Below are positions 44,985 to 52,904 of a DNA stretch of 64,000 nt, one piece after another. Both the position numbers and the translations under genes were made by a program. Where the stretch lies: assembly GCF_020447305.1 (NCBI RefSeq), contig NZ_CP095732.1, positions 2,078,501-2,142,500 on the forward strand. The letters run 5' to 3'. This DNA is from Abyssibius alkaniclasticus (GTDB lineage: Bacteria; Pseudomonadota; Alphaproteobacteria; Rhodobacterales; Rhodobacteraceae). The notes under the pieces were generated by a model. It saw only the letters and a program-made list of their open reading frames with translations, was not told where the DNA came from and did not search any database. The stretch's first letter is position 1. Each line of letters begins with the position of its first letter.

Positions 44985-45206
44985 CTAGAGCTTGAAATCC
45001 CCGGACCCGCCGCTGTCTCCGTCGCCAAACCGCGACCGAGCAAACTCGATCTCCCGCTGCAAGACGCGAAACATCTTCTTCACGTCCTCCTCGGTATAGC
45101 TGTAGGCCGATTTGTTCGACAGGTTACCGATCAGTCGGATGTCCTTGAGGGCCCGGTTAACCCGGGCCTCCGCCAACCTCACAAAGCTCTCTCGCTTGTC
45201 CTTCAT
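44985..45206 (-). CDS. Small helical protein heading the GHKL operon
   Basis: 73 residues from ATG 45206. The sequence KDKRESFVRLAEARVNRALKDIRLIGNLSNKSAYSYTEEDVKKMFRVLQREIEFARSRF is highly charged and helical with a glycine-rich tail. The first part resembles small proteins I recall beside Dcm/GHKL loci, without an assigned function. The longer open frame upstream has no start signal. It is 41 bases before the ATPase gene and probably the first gene of the transcript; a regulator or assembly role is possible. Confidence 0.65.
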   Translation of the reverse strand: MKDKRESFVRLAEARVNRALKDIRLIGNLSNKSAYSYTEEDVKKMFRVLQREIEFARSRFGDGDSGGSGDFKL

Positions 45207-45396
45207 TTGGCTTATATAGCAACATGGCGCATATGTTGCAACATTCTGAAAATATTCTGCTGATGTTGGATATGACGGCGACCTGTGCCGCAGATCTGAC
45301 CGGGGCGGTAGCCAAAGGCACGCGTTAGAGGATTCGGGAGGGGGCCAAGCACATGGATCGAGTGGTCGGGTCACGGCCTAGTTCCAAGAGACACGG

Positions 45397-45561
45397 CTAT
45401 TGAAACCCCGCCAAGAGGTTGGCGCCTATGTGTGCACGCTGTTCTGCCCAATCGACAGGGAACGGCTCCAGAACGCGAACCAACGTCACCTCCGGCCCGC
45501 GCGTGCAGTCCAGGATGGCCTCGACGACGTCCGGCGCCAGCAGCGTCAGCCGCATGACCCG
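45397..45561 (-). pseudogene. Site-specific recombinase, C-terminal fragment
   Basis: The minus frame reads RVMRLTLLAPDVVEAILDCTRGPEVTLVRVLEPFPVDWAEQR and ends at 45397. RLTLLAPDxVEAILDG...PFPxxWxEQR is the usual C-terminal end of alphaproteobacterial large serine recombinases. The rest of the gene would lie where the 1221-bp IS now begins and is not found beyond it. Confidence 0.75.
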
Positions 45562-45624
45562 TGACCTGACCCCCTGAAACTCCTCCGGTTTGATGTAGAG
45601 TCCGCCCAACCAAAGGACGGACAA

Positions 45625-45888
45625 ATGAAAGCACGGTTCACGGACGAGCAGATCATTGCGATGATCAAGGAGCAGGAAGCTGGTGAGAAGACTGCCGATG
45701 TATGTCGGCGGCATGGGATCAGCTCGGCGACGTTCTACAAATACAAATCGAAGTATGGCGGCATGGAACCCTCGGATGCCAAGCGACTGCGGGCGCTGGA
45801 AGATGAGAACGTGAAGCTGAAGAAGTTGCTGGCGGAACAGATGCTCGACAATGCCATGCTGCGAGACATCAATTCAAAAAAGTGGTGA
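45625..45888 (+). CDS. IS3-family orfA (copy 2)
   Basis: 87 residues, same product as at 29832 but with CAG (Gln) at codon 17, so it is complete. HTH, then [23 protein letters not shown] leucine-zipper-like helix. Overlaps orfB at AAAAAAG for a -1 shift. Confidence 0.94.
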   Translation: MKARFTDEQIIAMIKEQEAGEKTADVCRRHGISSATFYKYKSKYGGMEPSDAKRLRALEDENVKLKKLLAEQMLDNAMLRDINSKKW

Positions 45889-46721
45889 CGCCCGAAGCGA
45901 AGCGACAAGCGGTGGTTCACCTGTGCGAAGCGCACGGCGTGAGCCAGCGGCGGGCGTGTGATGTGCTGCAGATTGATCGATCGACGGTTCGATATCAGTC
46001 GATCCGTGACGATGATGGCGATCTGCGTGAGGTCATAAAACGGGTTTCTCGTGAACGGCGCCGGTTTGGATATCGGCGCATCCACGTCATGATCGCGCGC
46101 GAGGGCCACATCGTGAATCATAAGAAGTTGAGGCGCATTTATGTCGAGGAGAAGTTGCAAGTGCGCCGTAGGGGTGGTCGGAAACGGGCCTTGGGCACAA
46201 GAAAGCCAATGGTGCTGCCGGATGGCCCAAACCAACGCTGGAGCCTGGATTTCGTGTCTGATGCGCTGACAGACGGTCGTCGCTTCCGCATCTTGGCGGT
46301 CGTTGATGACTTCAGTCGTGAGAACTTGGAGCTGGTGGCTGATACATCGCTGTCAGGTCACCGCGTTGCCCGTGAGTTGGATCAGATCATCGCCGAACGC
46401 GGCATGCCTACGACAATCGTGTCAGATAACGGGACCGAGTTCACCAGCATGGCTATCCTCAAATGGGTTCAGAAGACCGGGATCGACTGGCATTACATCG
46501 CGCCCGGCAAGCCTCAGCAGAACGGTTTCATCGAAAGCTTCAACGGTAAGTTGCGCGATGAATGCCTCAATGAAACGCTGTTTGGCACCTTGCGCGAGGC
46601 CCGAGAAACGCTGGCAACATGGCAGGAGGATTACAACTGGCAGAGGCCCCATTCAGCCTTAGGCAACCTGACGCCAATGGAATTTGCTGAGAAAATGAGC
46701 ATGGACAAACTGGCAGCTTAA
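45882..46721 (+). CDS. IS3-family transposase OrfB (copy 2)
   Basis: 279 residues with DDE residues in [17 protein letters not shown] and [13 protein letters not shown]. Compared with copy 1 it has [32 protein letters not shown] in place of [32 protein letters not shown], while the first 330 and last 110 bases are nearly the same. It is probably the functional transposase source in the window. Confidence 0.94.
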   Translation: MVTPEAKRQAVVHLCEAHGVSQRRACDVLQIDRSTVRYQSIRDDDGDLREVIKRVSRERRRFGYRRIHVMIAREGHIVNHKKLRRIYVEEKLQVRRRGGRKRALGTRKPMVLPDGPNQRWSLDFVSDALTDGRRFRILAVVDDFSRENLELVADTSLSGHRVARELDQIIAERGMPTTIVSDNGTEFTSMAILKWVQKTGIDWHYIAPGKPQQNGFIESFNGKLRDECLNETLFGTLREARETLATWQEDYNWQRPHSALGNLTPMEFAEKMSMDKLAA

Positions 46722-46894
46722 CGCCATCAATTTAACACCACGGACTCCGCGCAAAGCTGGAGGGAACTTGGGGCGCAGGTCAGCGGGGCTAGCATTTTGG
46801 CTTCAATCCGATCCGTCTCAATCTTGAACGATGGATGTGAACCATTCAGGGTTATTGCTAGGGGCGGCTTTTCGGGCCTAAACCAACGATGATA

Positions 46895-47677
46895 TCAGTC
46901 ATGGACAACCCGCTTACGCTTGAGTTCCTCGACGATTTTCTTGAACGAGACCGCGGTGAACGCTGCGGCTTGTGTTGTGGATATTCTGCCGTCCTCGTAA
47001 AGGCGTTTGCCGTACCAGCCGGGTGAGAACTCCTGGATAATAGCGCTTGCTTCTTGGGCGTATTGTGCGAGCGCCTGGTCGAACTTATTGCGGCTTTGTG
47101 CATCGGCAAACCGCCGCCCCTCGCCGACTTGGGCCGAGAGTGTGCGATCTAGCCAAGATGAAAGCGTATCCGCCATGAGCCGCGCGAAAAATGCGCGTGA
47201 CAAAACAGCGATCCCGTTACGCCACGAGAGGCGCTGCGCGACAGCCTGAACATCTGCTGGTGTTGCCGCGAACAAGCCTGGCAGCGCATCACCGATCTGG
47301 TCGGAGAACGTGGCCACGAGTGCGCGTCCAGCCAATTCACCCAGGTCAGAATTATCACGTGTGTCTCGTCCTGTTGCGTCAAGCACTTCTGAAGAAGCAC
47401 TTAAAATCTCCAGCAGAGAAGGCGCTGAGCCAACCGCGAGATTAAGATTGCGGAGTGCGAGGCCGAAGTCGTCTTGCCGTGCAGCGTGGGGCACCATTAG
47501 GAGAAGTCTGACGGCTTCAACGACCACGGGTGATCTTGCAGCGTCAAGCATCTCCCTCTCAGCTGCTCTGGCACTTGCCGCGATCACATCCTCAGCGATC
47601 GCTCCTGCATCCAGCAGGTCGACGACTTCGCGCCACTTTCGACTCTGTGGCAAAACCCCAAGATGAATGTGACCCAT
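46895..47677 (-). CDS. Conserved-looking protein of unknown function
   Basis: 260 residues from ATG 47677 (a TTG four codons upstream is the alternative). All-helical, soluble, rich in Ala/Leu; opens MGHIHLGVLPQSRKWREVVDLLDAGA and ends FSPGWYGKRLYEDGRISTTQAAAFTAVSFKKIVEELKRKR. Not recognised; no metal or nucleotide motif seen. It stands alone on the minus strand between the IS copy and the phage remnant, close to the methylase/GHKL cluster, so a defence or phage-remnant role is open. Codon use is bacterial and coherent over the whole length. Confidence 0.65.
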   Translation of the reverse strand: MGHIHLGVLPQSRKWREVVDLLDAGAIAEDVIAASARAAEREMLDAARSPVVVEAVRLLLMVPHAARQDDFGLALRNLNLAVGSAPSLLEILSASSEVLDATGRDTRDNSDLGELAGRALVATFSDQIGDALPGLFAATPADVQAVAQRLSWRNGIAVLSRAFFARLMADTLSSWLDRTLSAQVGEGRRFADAQSRNKFDQALAQYAQEASAIIQEFSPGWYGKRLYEDGRISTTQAAAFTAVSFKKIVEELKRKRVVHD

Positions 47678-48027
47678 GTCTGCCCGCAAAACTACCGCGC
47701 TTGCATGAGACTACAACCTGAAATGGTAGACCTGTCAAATATTGAAATCAGTCGCCAAAGTCGAACTGGGACAGATTGGACAGTAGAATCCGTTTCTTCT
47801 TCACGTGCGCGCGTGAGAGCACAATTGATAATTAGTGTCTCATCTGTCCCACCTTAGACCGATGCTTTGCGGGCTGACTGTGTTTGGCAGCTATGAGTCG
47901 TCGATAGTGGCGCGGTTTGTCCTCCCCTGTCGCAAGATGTCATAATATGCCATAATTACAATGGCTTAGCTTGCATGCTATACTACTCCCACGCGCAAAG
48001 TGCCGCGAGTTGCAGGACGGGGTGGTG
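47678..48027. other. Spacer with no supported gene
   Basis: About 350 bases, AT-richer than the flanks. A short plus-strand frame (47663-47857) has no recognisable motif or ribosome site. The region must contain the promoter of the phage remnant operon. Confidence 0.45.
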
Positions 48028-49350
48028 ATGACCAAAGGCTCAACTAAGACAAGAGTAAGCACCAATGCGGCGACGGTTGATGCTGGCATGGCATCGGTCA
48101 GTGCAGGCGCTGCGGGTATCCAAACCCCACCCGGCATTGCCCTTCGGCGCGTGGTGGATTTGCTGCCCTACGCCGCCAACGCCCGCACCCATTCAACACA
48201 GCAGGTGGCGCTAATTGCCGCCTCGATCCGCGACTTCGGGTTCAACAACCCGGTGCTTGTGGATGGGGCCAACGGCATCATCGCGGGACATGGACGGGTG
48301 CTTGCCGCGCAAGAACTGGGTCTGACTTCGGTGCCCATCATCGAGCTTGCCCATCTGGATGAGGTGCAAAAGCGCGCCTAAATTTTGGCCGATAACAAAC
48401 TTGCAGAGCAGGCAGGCTGGGACAATCAACTGCTGGCACTGGAACTCGGCGATCTCGCCGATCTCGGGGTTGATCTGGGCAGCATCGGCTTTGATGCCCG
48501 CGATCTGGCGGCGCTGTTGGGCACTGGCGCTGACCCGCGCGAGGACGAGGTGCCAGAACCACCTGTCACACCCGTGGCGCGTTTGAGTGATCTGTGGTGC
48601 CTCGGCAATCATCGGCTAATCTGCGGGGATGCCACGGACAAGGATACTGTTGCGCAGGTGCTGGGGGGCGTGCGCCCGCATTTGATGGTCACCGATCCGC
48701 CTTACGGCGTGGCTTACGATCCGGCATGGCGCAATCGTGCTGGGGCGGCACAGACCAAACGCACCGGCAAGGTGATGAATGATGATCGCGCGGATTGGCG
48801 CGGGGCCTGGGCACTGTTTGAAGGCGATATTGCCTATGTCTGGCATGGGGCGCTGCACGCGGGCACCGTCGCCGAGAGCCTCAATGCTGCTGGTTTTGAT
48901 ATTCGCTCGCAAATCATCTGGGCGAAGGAACGCCTTGTGCTGAGCCGCGGGGATTACCACTGGCAACACGAGCCCTGCTGGTATGCGGTGCGCACGAAAG
49001 CCAAGGGGCAATGGAGCGGGGATCGCAAGCAAACCACGCTCTGGAGTATCCCCAGCCGCGATCAGGACGCCACTACCGTGCATGGCACACAAAAGCCGGT
49101 GGAATGCATGCGCCGCCCCATGTTGAACAACTCCAGCCCCGGACAGGCAATATACGAGCCCTTCAGCGGGTCGGGCACCACCATCATTGCCGCCGAGAGC
49201 TGCGGGCGCATCTGCCATGCGGTGGAGCTGGACCCGTCTTACGTCGATGTCGCCATCCTGCGCTGGCAGAGTTTTACGGGTGAGACGGCACGTCTTGCCG
49301 GAACGGATCAGAGCTTTGCAGATGTTGCACAAGAGCGGGGGCAGCCATGA
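48028..49350 (+). pseudogene. ParB-domain DNA methyltransferase, broken by one nonsense codon
   Basis: Two open stretches in one frame, 48028-48378 and 48382-49347, are separated only by TAA at 48379-48381. The first is a ParB-like nuclease domain (LRRVVDLLPYAANARTHSTQQVALIAASIRDFGFNNPVLVDGANGIIAGHGRVLAAQELG); the second a site-specific DNA methylase of the N4/N6 beta class with DPPYGVAYD and YEPFSGSGTTIIAAE. Homologues read KRAYILADNKLA across the junction, so TAA most likely replaces a Tyr codon. Such fusions precede terminase genes in alphaproteobacterial prophages. A TTG restart at 48385 has no ribosome site. The whole methylase domain itself is intact. Confidence 0.88.
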
Positions 49351-49574
49351 GCACGCGCTACGTCATCTCCATACTCCTTGCCGCGATCCATACGCTTCTG
49401 GGATGTGTCTTTGCCTTTATCCTGCTGGTGCTGGGTTATCCGGCGATCTGGGTGCAGATCATGCTCTGGCAGAACCTGACGCTGAGCGGTGTGGTCTTTG
49501 CTGCGCTGGCCCTGTGGCCGTGGCGGGCGTCACCACTCGACGGTGCCGAAGCACCGGGTGATCCCGAGGGGTAG
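49347..49574 (+). CDS. Small membrane protein of the phage remnant
   Basis: 75 residues; two hydrophobic helices (ISILLAAIHTLLGCVFAFILLVLG and MLWQNLTLSGVVFAALALWPW) and a short acidic tail. The ATG overlaps the methylase stop (ATGA), so they are coupled. Function unknown; it lies where prophages encode small membrane proteins before the terminase. Confidence 0.65.
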   Translation: MSTRYVISILLAAIHTLLGCVFAFILLVLGYPAIWVQIMLWQNLTLSGVVFAALALWPWRASPLDGAEAPGDPEG

Positions 49575-49701
49575 GGGGGGGTTAAACTCTGGGGGATGCG
49601 CATCGGGACCGGCTTGGGGGGCAAAACTTCCACACAGCCACAATTCCAACCGGGGGTCAAAACGGCGGAACGGATAAAACAGGAGACATAGGAGACACAG
49701 C

Positions 49702-50193
49702 ATGGTGCAACGCGGCCCGAAGACCAAGCCAACGCAGCTCAAGCTGCTCACCGGCACGGCACGTGACCACCGGCTCAATCCGCGCGAGCCACAGCCCGAA
49801 GTCATCTGCCCGCAGGCACCCGGGCATCTGACCAAGGCGGCCCGCGCGGAGTGGGATCGCATTGTGGTCGAACTGATGGCGCTACAGCTGATGAGCAATC
49901 TCGATCGCGGGGCGCTCGGTGCCTATTGCCAGGCCTATGGGCGCTGGAGTGCTGCAGAGACGGCATTGGCGCGCATGGCCGAGCGTGACACGGTAACCGA
50001 GGGGCTGATCGTGAAGAACAAGAGCGGCAACCTCATCCAGAACCCGCTGGTGGGGGCGACCAACAAAGCCATGGCGGATATGGTGCGCTATGCGACCGAG
50101 TTCGGCCTCACCCCGTCGGCGCGCAGCCGTGTGTCTGGCATGGGCGATGGCGGTGCCAATCCCTATCCGGAACATGACGAGTGGTTTGCGTGA
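49702..50193 (+). CDS. Phage terminase small subunit, P27 family (first copy)
   Basis: 163 residues starting MVQRGPKTKPTQLKLLTGTARDHRLNPREPQP, the P27-family N-terminus, then LTKAARAEWDRIVVELMALQLMSNLDRGALGAYCQAYGRW and a C-terminal helical part ending EFGLTPSARSRV. Small subunits bind the packaging start site and hand DNA to the large ATPase/nuclease. GGAGACA lies 6-12 bases before the ATG. The large subunit that should follow is missing. Confidence 0.92.
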   Translation: MVQRGPKTKPTQLKLLTGTARDHRLNPREPQPEVICPQAPGHLTKAARAEWDRIVVELMALQLMSNLDRGALGAYCQAYGRWSAAETALARMAERDTVTEGLIVKNKSGNLIQNPLVGATNKAMADMVRYATEFGLTPSARSRVSGMGDGGANPYPEHDEWFA

Positions 50194-50260
50194 TGGAGGG
50201 GCAAGCCCATAGCGCACACCATCGCATCACCCTGCCAGCCCCAACACTGGGGATCGCCCG

Positions 50261-50848
50261 ATGATGCGCGGCACCAAACCCCAGCCCACGGCCTTGCGGC
50301 GGCGCAACGGCAATCCTGGTAAGCGCGGTTATAATCCTGCCGAACCCCAGCCGCCAAACGAGATGCCCGATTGCCCGCCGCATCTGTCAGTACCGGCGCA
50401 AGTGGAATGGGCGCGACTGGCACAGGTGTTGTTTGACATGGATGTGCTGGCCTTGACCGATCGCGCGGCACTGGCCGCCTATTGCCAAGCGTACGGACGC
50501 TGGGTTGAAGCCGAGGAACGACTAGCGGAAACACCGACGCTGATCAAGGCGCCATCGGGCTATGTGCAGCTATCGCCCTGGCTCTCGGTGGCCAACAAGC
50601 AGTTGGAACTGATGGGCCGGTTCATGGCAGAGCTCGGGCTGACACCTGCCGCGCGCTCGCGCATCCGCAGCTTTGATGCACCGCTGCAAGATCCGGTCAC
50701 CGAGGTGAAGTTCATGATTGTCTATGAGGACGCCAACGGCAACAAGGTTGAGGAGCCAATGCCGAGGGCGGGAACAGCGCTGCCCAAAAGCACAGGGCGC
50801 AAGGTGCCGAACACCATCGTCATCGATAAGGATGATATGCAGCTTTGA
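50261..50848 (+). CDS. Phage terminase small subunit, P27 family (second copy)
   Basis: 195 residues with the same plan as its neighbour (GTKPQPTALRRRNGNPGKRGYNPAEPQPP; WARLAQVLFDMDVLALTDRAALAAYCQAYGRWVEAEERL; ELGLTPAARSRI) and an added ~50-residue C-terminal extension with EVKFMIVYEDANGNKVEEP. The two are diverged paralogues, not a recent duplication. Two P27 subunits in a row without a large terminase is unusual. Confidence 0.92.
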   Translation: MMRGTKPQPTALRRRNGNPGKRGYNPAEPQPPNEMPDCPPHLSVPAQVEWARLAQVLFDMDVLALTDRAALAAYCQAYGRWVEAEERLAETPTLIKAPSGYVQLSPWLSVANKQLELMGRFMAELGLTPAARSRIRSFDAPLQDPVTEVKFMIVYEDANGNKVEEPMPRAGTALPKSTGRKVPNTIVIDKDDMQL

Positions 50849-50956
50849 GTGCAAACAGCGCCAGCGTTTAGATCTGACTTGCTATCGCAAGCGCACAGAG
50901 CGTGAGTGTTCACACCTGCCATACGAGGGTTTGGCAGATGTGAACAGGAGGCGCAG

Positions 50957-51685
50957 ATGGGCATGGCAACGCAGGATAGGGCATCTGAACGCCATCAACC
51001 CCACCAACCCCGCTTTATCGCCTACGAGCGCGTCTCGACGGCGCGGCAGGGGGCATCTGGCTTGGGGCTGGATGCGCAGCGCGGCAGCATCGAAACCTTC
51101 GCCCTCAGCCGTAGCGCACAGCTGCTGGCACGGTTTGCCGAGGTCGAGAGCGGGCGCAACCCCGACCGCCCGGAACTGGCCAAGGCGCTACATCTGGCCA
51201 AGGTCACAGGCGCAACCCTCATCATTGCGAAACTGGACCGTCTGTCGCGCAATGCCGCCTTCCTGTTGACACTGCGGGACTCTGGCGTGTGGTTTCTGGC
51301 CGTGGACATGCCCGAGGCCAATGACCTGACCGTCGGCATCATGGCGCTCGTCGCCCAACAGGAGCGTGATGCCATCTCGCGACGCACCAAGGAAGCGCTG
51401 GCGGTGGCAAAGGCGCGTGGGGCGAATCTGGGCAATCCCAACGGGGTGGCAGCGTTTGCGGACAGCACGGATAACGGGGCAAGTTTGCGCAGCTCGGTCA
51501 GCGCCAATGCAGAGCGACATGCGCAGGACCTGGCAACGGTTGTCGCGGATTTCCGAGCCGCTGGGGCAACTTCGTTGCGGGCGATTGCGGTGGAACTCAA
51601 TTCCCGCCAGATGCGCACGCGGCGTGGTGGAGTTTGGGGGGTGAGCAATGTGCGGAATTTACTTGAAAGGTTTCGCTTGGGATGA
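50957..51685 (+). CDS. Small serine recombinase (resolvase/invertase)
   Basis: 242 residues from ATG 50957 (AGGAG 6 bases upstream). Catalytic Ser in FIAYERVSTARQGASGLGLDAQ (about residue 28), the arginine of KLDRLSRNAAFL, and QQERDAISRRTKEAL before a C-terminal HTH (FRAAGATSLRAIAVELNSRQMRTRRGGVWGVSNVRNLLERF). Such enzymes resolve or invert DNA in phages, plasmids and transposons. It closes the phage remnant; the large terminase, portal and capsid genes that might be expected are replaced by it. Confidence 0.9.
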   Translation: MGMATQDRASERHQPHQPRFIAYERVSTARQGASGLGLDAQRGSIETFALSRSAQLLARFAEVESGRNPDRPELAKALHLAKVTGATLIIAKLDRLSRNAAFLLTLRDSGVWFLAVDMPEANDLTVGIMALVAQQERDAISRRTKEALAVAKARGANLGNPNGVAAFADSTDNGASLRSSVSANAERHAQDLATVVADFRAAGATSLRAIAVELNSRQMRTRRGGVWGVSNVRNLLERFRLG

Positions 51686-52097
51686 GCAATATTGATCGGC
51701 CATCGCCTTCCATTCTGAGTTTTTTACTACTCGTCGCCGCCAGTTAAAATGCTATCAGGTTACGTGGCTGACACTCAGGAAACTACCAAGAAAGTCTTGA
51801 TATCGCCCTCCGGCGCTTTGTTTTTGCCTAATCATGTTCTTGTTGGGTGTGGCTCAACAATCCATAACGCTATCCATGAAAGCCATGCACTTACTAACTT
51901 TAGCGGTGTCAAATCAGGCTCAAGGCAAATGGCTGAAAAAGTTGGATTCTGTCGCGTAACGAGGTTGATCCAATTTCGAACGAAGGATGCTGCGTTGCCT
52001 GTAGATTGGGGAAGGAACTGGAAAAAACGCAAGTATCGGCTGCTTGCGATATTTATTAAATCTGTTAATAAGATAAAAGAGGGTGATCGGAGTGGCC
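51686..52097. other. Spacer between phage remnant and catabolic locus
   Basis: About 410 bases, no gene supported; an open plus frame (51749-52105) has no known motif and is poor in coding signs. It holds the regulator promoter and, at 52053-52071, an imperfect palindrome described separately. Confidence 0.5.
52053..52071. promoter_or_regulatory. Imperfect palindrome upstream of the FadR-type regulator
   Basis: TTATTAAATCTGTTAATAA lies 27-45 bases before the regulator ATG. Its right half CTGTTAATA is shared with the perfect palindrome at 54834-54848, which suggests autoregulation by the same protein. Confidence 0.4.
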
Positions 52098-52892
52098 ATG
52101 CGTAAGATGAATTTACATGATGGTTCAACGTCTTTTGAAGGCGTTATCGAGGTGCGCGGCGTTCTTGGCGCCGCAGTAAAGACCCTGGGTATTCGCATTG
52201 TCCGTGGAGATTGGCGCGTTGGTGAGGTTGTAACCAAAGAGGCCGATTTGGTTGACGAACTCGCCGTAAGTCGCTCGGTCATCCGCGAAGCCTTTCGAAT
52301 TCTGGGTGCAAAGGGCATGATCCGAAGCCGCACATCGGACGGAACGCGTGTGCAGCCGCGCGCCGAATGGCGCCTGTTGGACCCGGACGTTATGGATTGG
52401 CGCATCAAGGCAGGCGATACGGAAAGCCTGTTGCGCGACCTGCTGCAAGTGCGATTGATCCTTGAACCTGGCGTTGCTGGCCATGCGACATCATTTGCAA
52501 CTTCCATTCAGCGCGCAGCCGTTGATGCTGCCTGGGCCAACAAGGTCAGCATTCTGGACAAGCCGGGCCTCACTCATGAAGAGCGCCGGGCACAGTTTAT
52601 CTCGACTGATCTGGAATTTCATCGCGCACTTTTATCTTGCGCAAATTCCGAACTGCTCGACCAGCTCTTCTCGGTTATCGAGGCGGCACTTGGTTTGCTG
52701 CTTGATCTGCAAATGAAAGCAAAGGGTTATACAACGAAGATGATCGGCATGGATGAAAGTCATGCGATGCATGAAGCCGTATATGTGGCGTTTTCAAAAG
52801 GAGATGCCGAAGCGGCACAGGCTGCAATGCGGATTCTCATCCAACGTGCAATTGAAGATGCGCATGCGGGCTTTGTCCTGCTAAAAAACTAA
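52098..52892 (+). CDS. FadR-subfamily GntR transcriptional regulator
   Basis: 264 residues from ATG 52098 (GGAG 5 bases upstream; a GTG at 52083 is weaker). N-terminal winged helix (WRVGEVVTKEADLVDELAVSRSVIREAFRILGAKGMIRSRTSDGTRV) and a C-terminal all-helical FCD domain (LLRDLLQVRLILEPGVAGHA ... DLEFHRALLSCANSELL ... SHAMHEAVYVAFSKGDAEAAQAAM) whose conserved His/Asp bind metal and ligand. This is the pattern of sugar-acid responsive repressors, often sensing galactonate or related acids. Palindromes before this gene and in the SDR/ABC spacer are the likely operators. Confidence 0.9.
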   Translation: MRKMNLHDGSTSFEGVIEVRGVLGAAVKTLGIRIVRGDWRVGEVVTKEADLVDELAVSRSVIREAFRILGAKGMIRSRTSDGTRVQPRAEWRLLDPDVMDWRIKAGDTESLLRDLLQVRLILEPGVAGHATSFATSIQRAAVDAAWANKVSILDKPGLTHEERRAQFISTDLEFHRALLSCANSELLDQLFSVIEAALGLLLDLQMKAKGYTTKMIGMDESHAMHEAVYVAFSKGDAEAAQAAMRILIQRAIEDAHAGFVLLKN

Positions 52893-52904
52893 CTGGAAAA
52901 TAAT

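Larger units (their letters stand above)
45562..46782 (+). mobile_element. IS3-family insertion sequence, copy 2 (1221 bp)
   Basis: Same ends and length as 29769-30989, with intact orfA and orfB. Left flank ...GACCCG and right flank GCGGGG show no target duplication. The left flank is a cut recombinase gene whose other part is absent, so sequence on one side has been deleted or exchanged. The two copies may have recombined. Confidence 0.92.

Noticed and set aside
47663-47857. 64-codon plus-strand frame before the phage remnant
   Set aside because: No ribosome site, overlaps the start of the minus-strand 260-aa gene, no motif.
51749-52105. 118-codon plus-strand frame
   Set aside because: No motif, odd composition, overlaps the regulator start; no good ribosome site.
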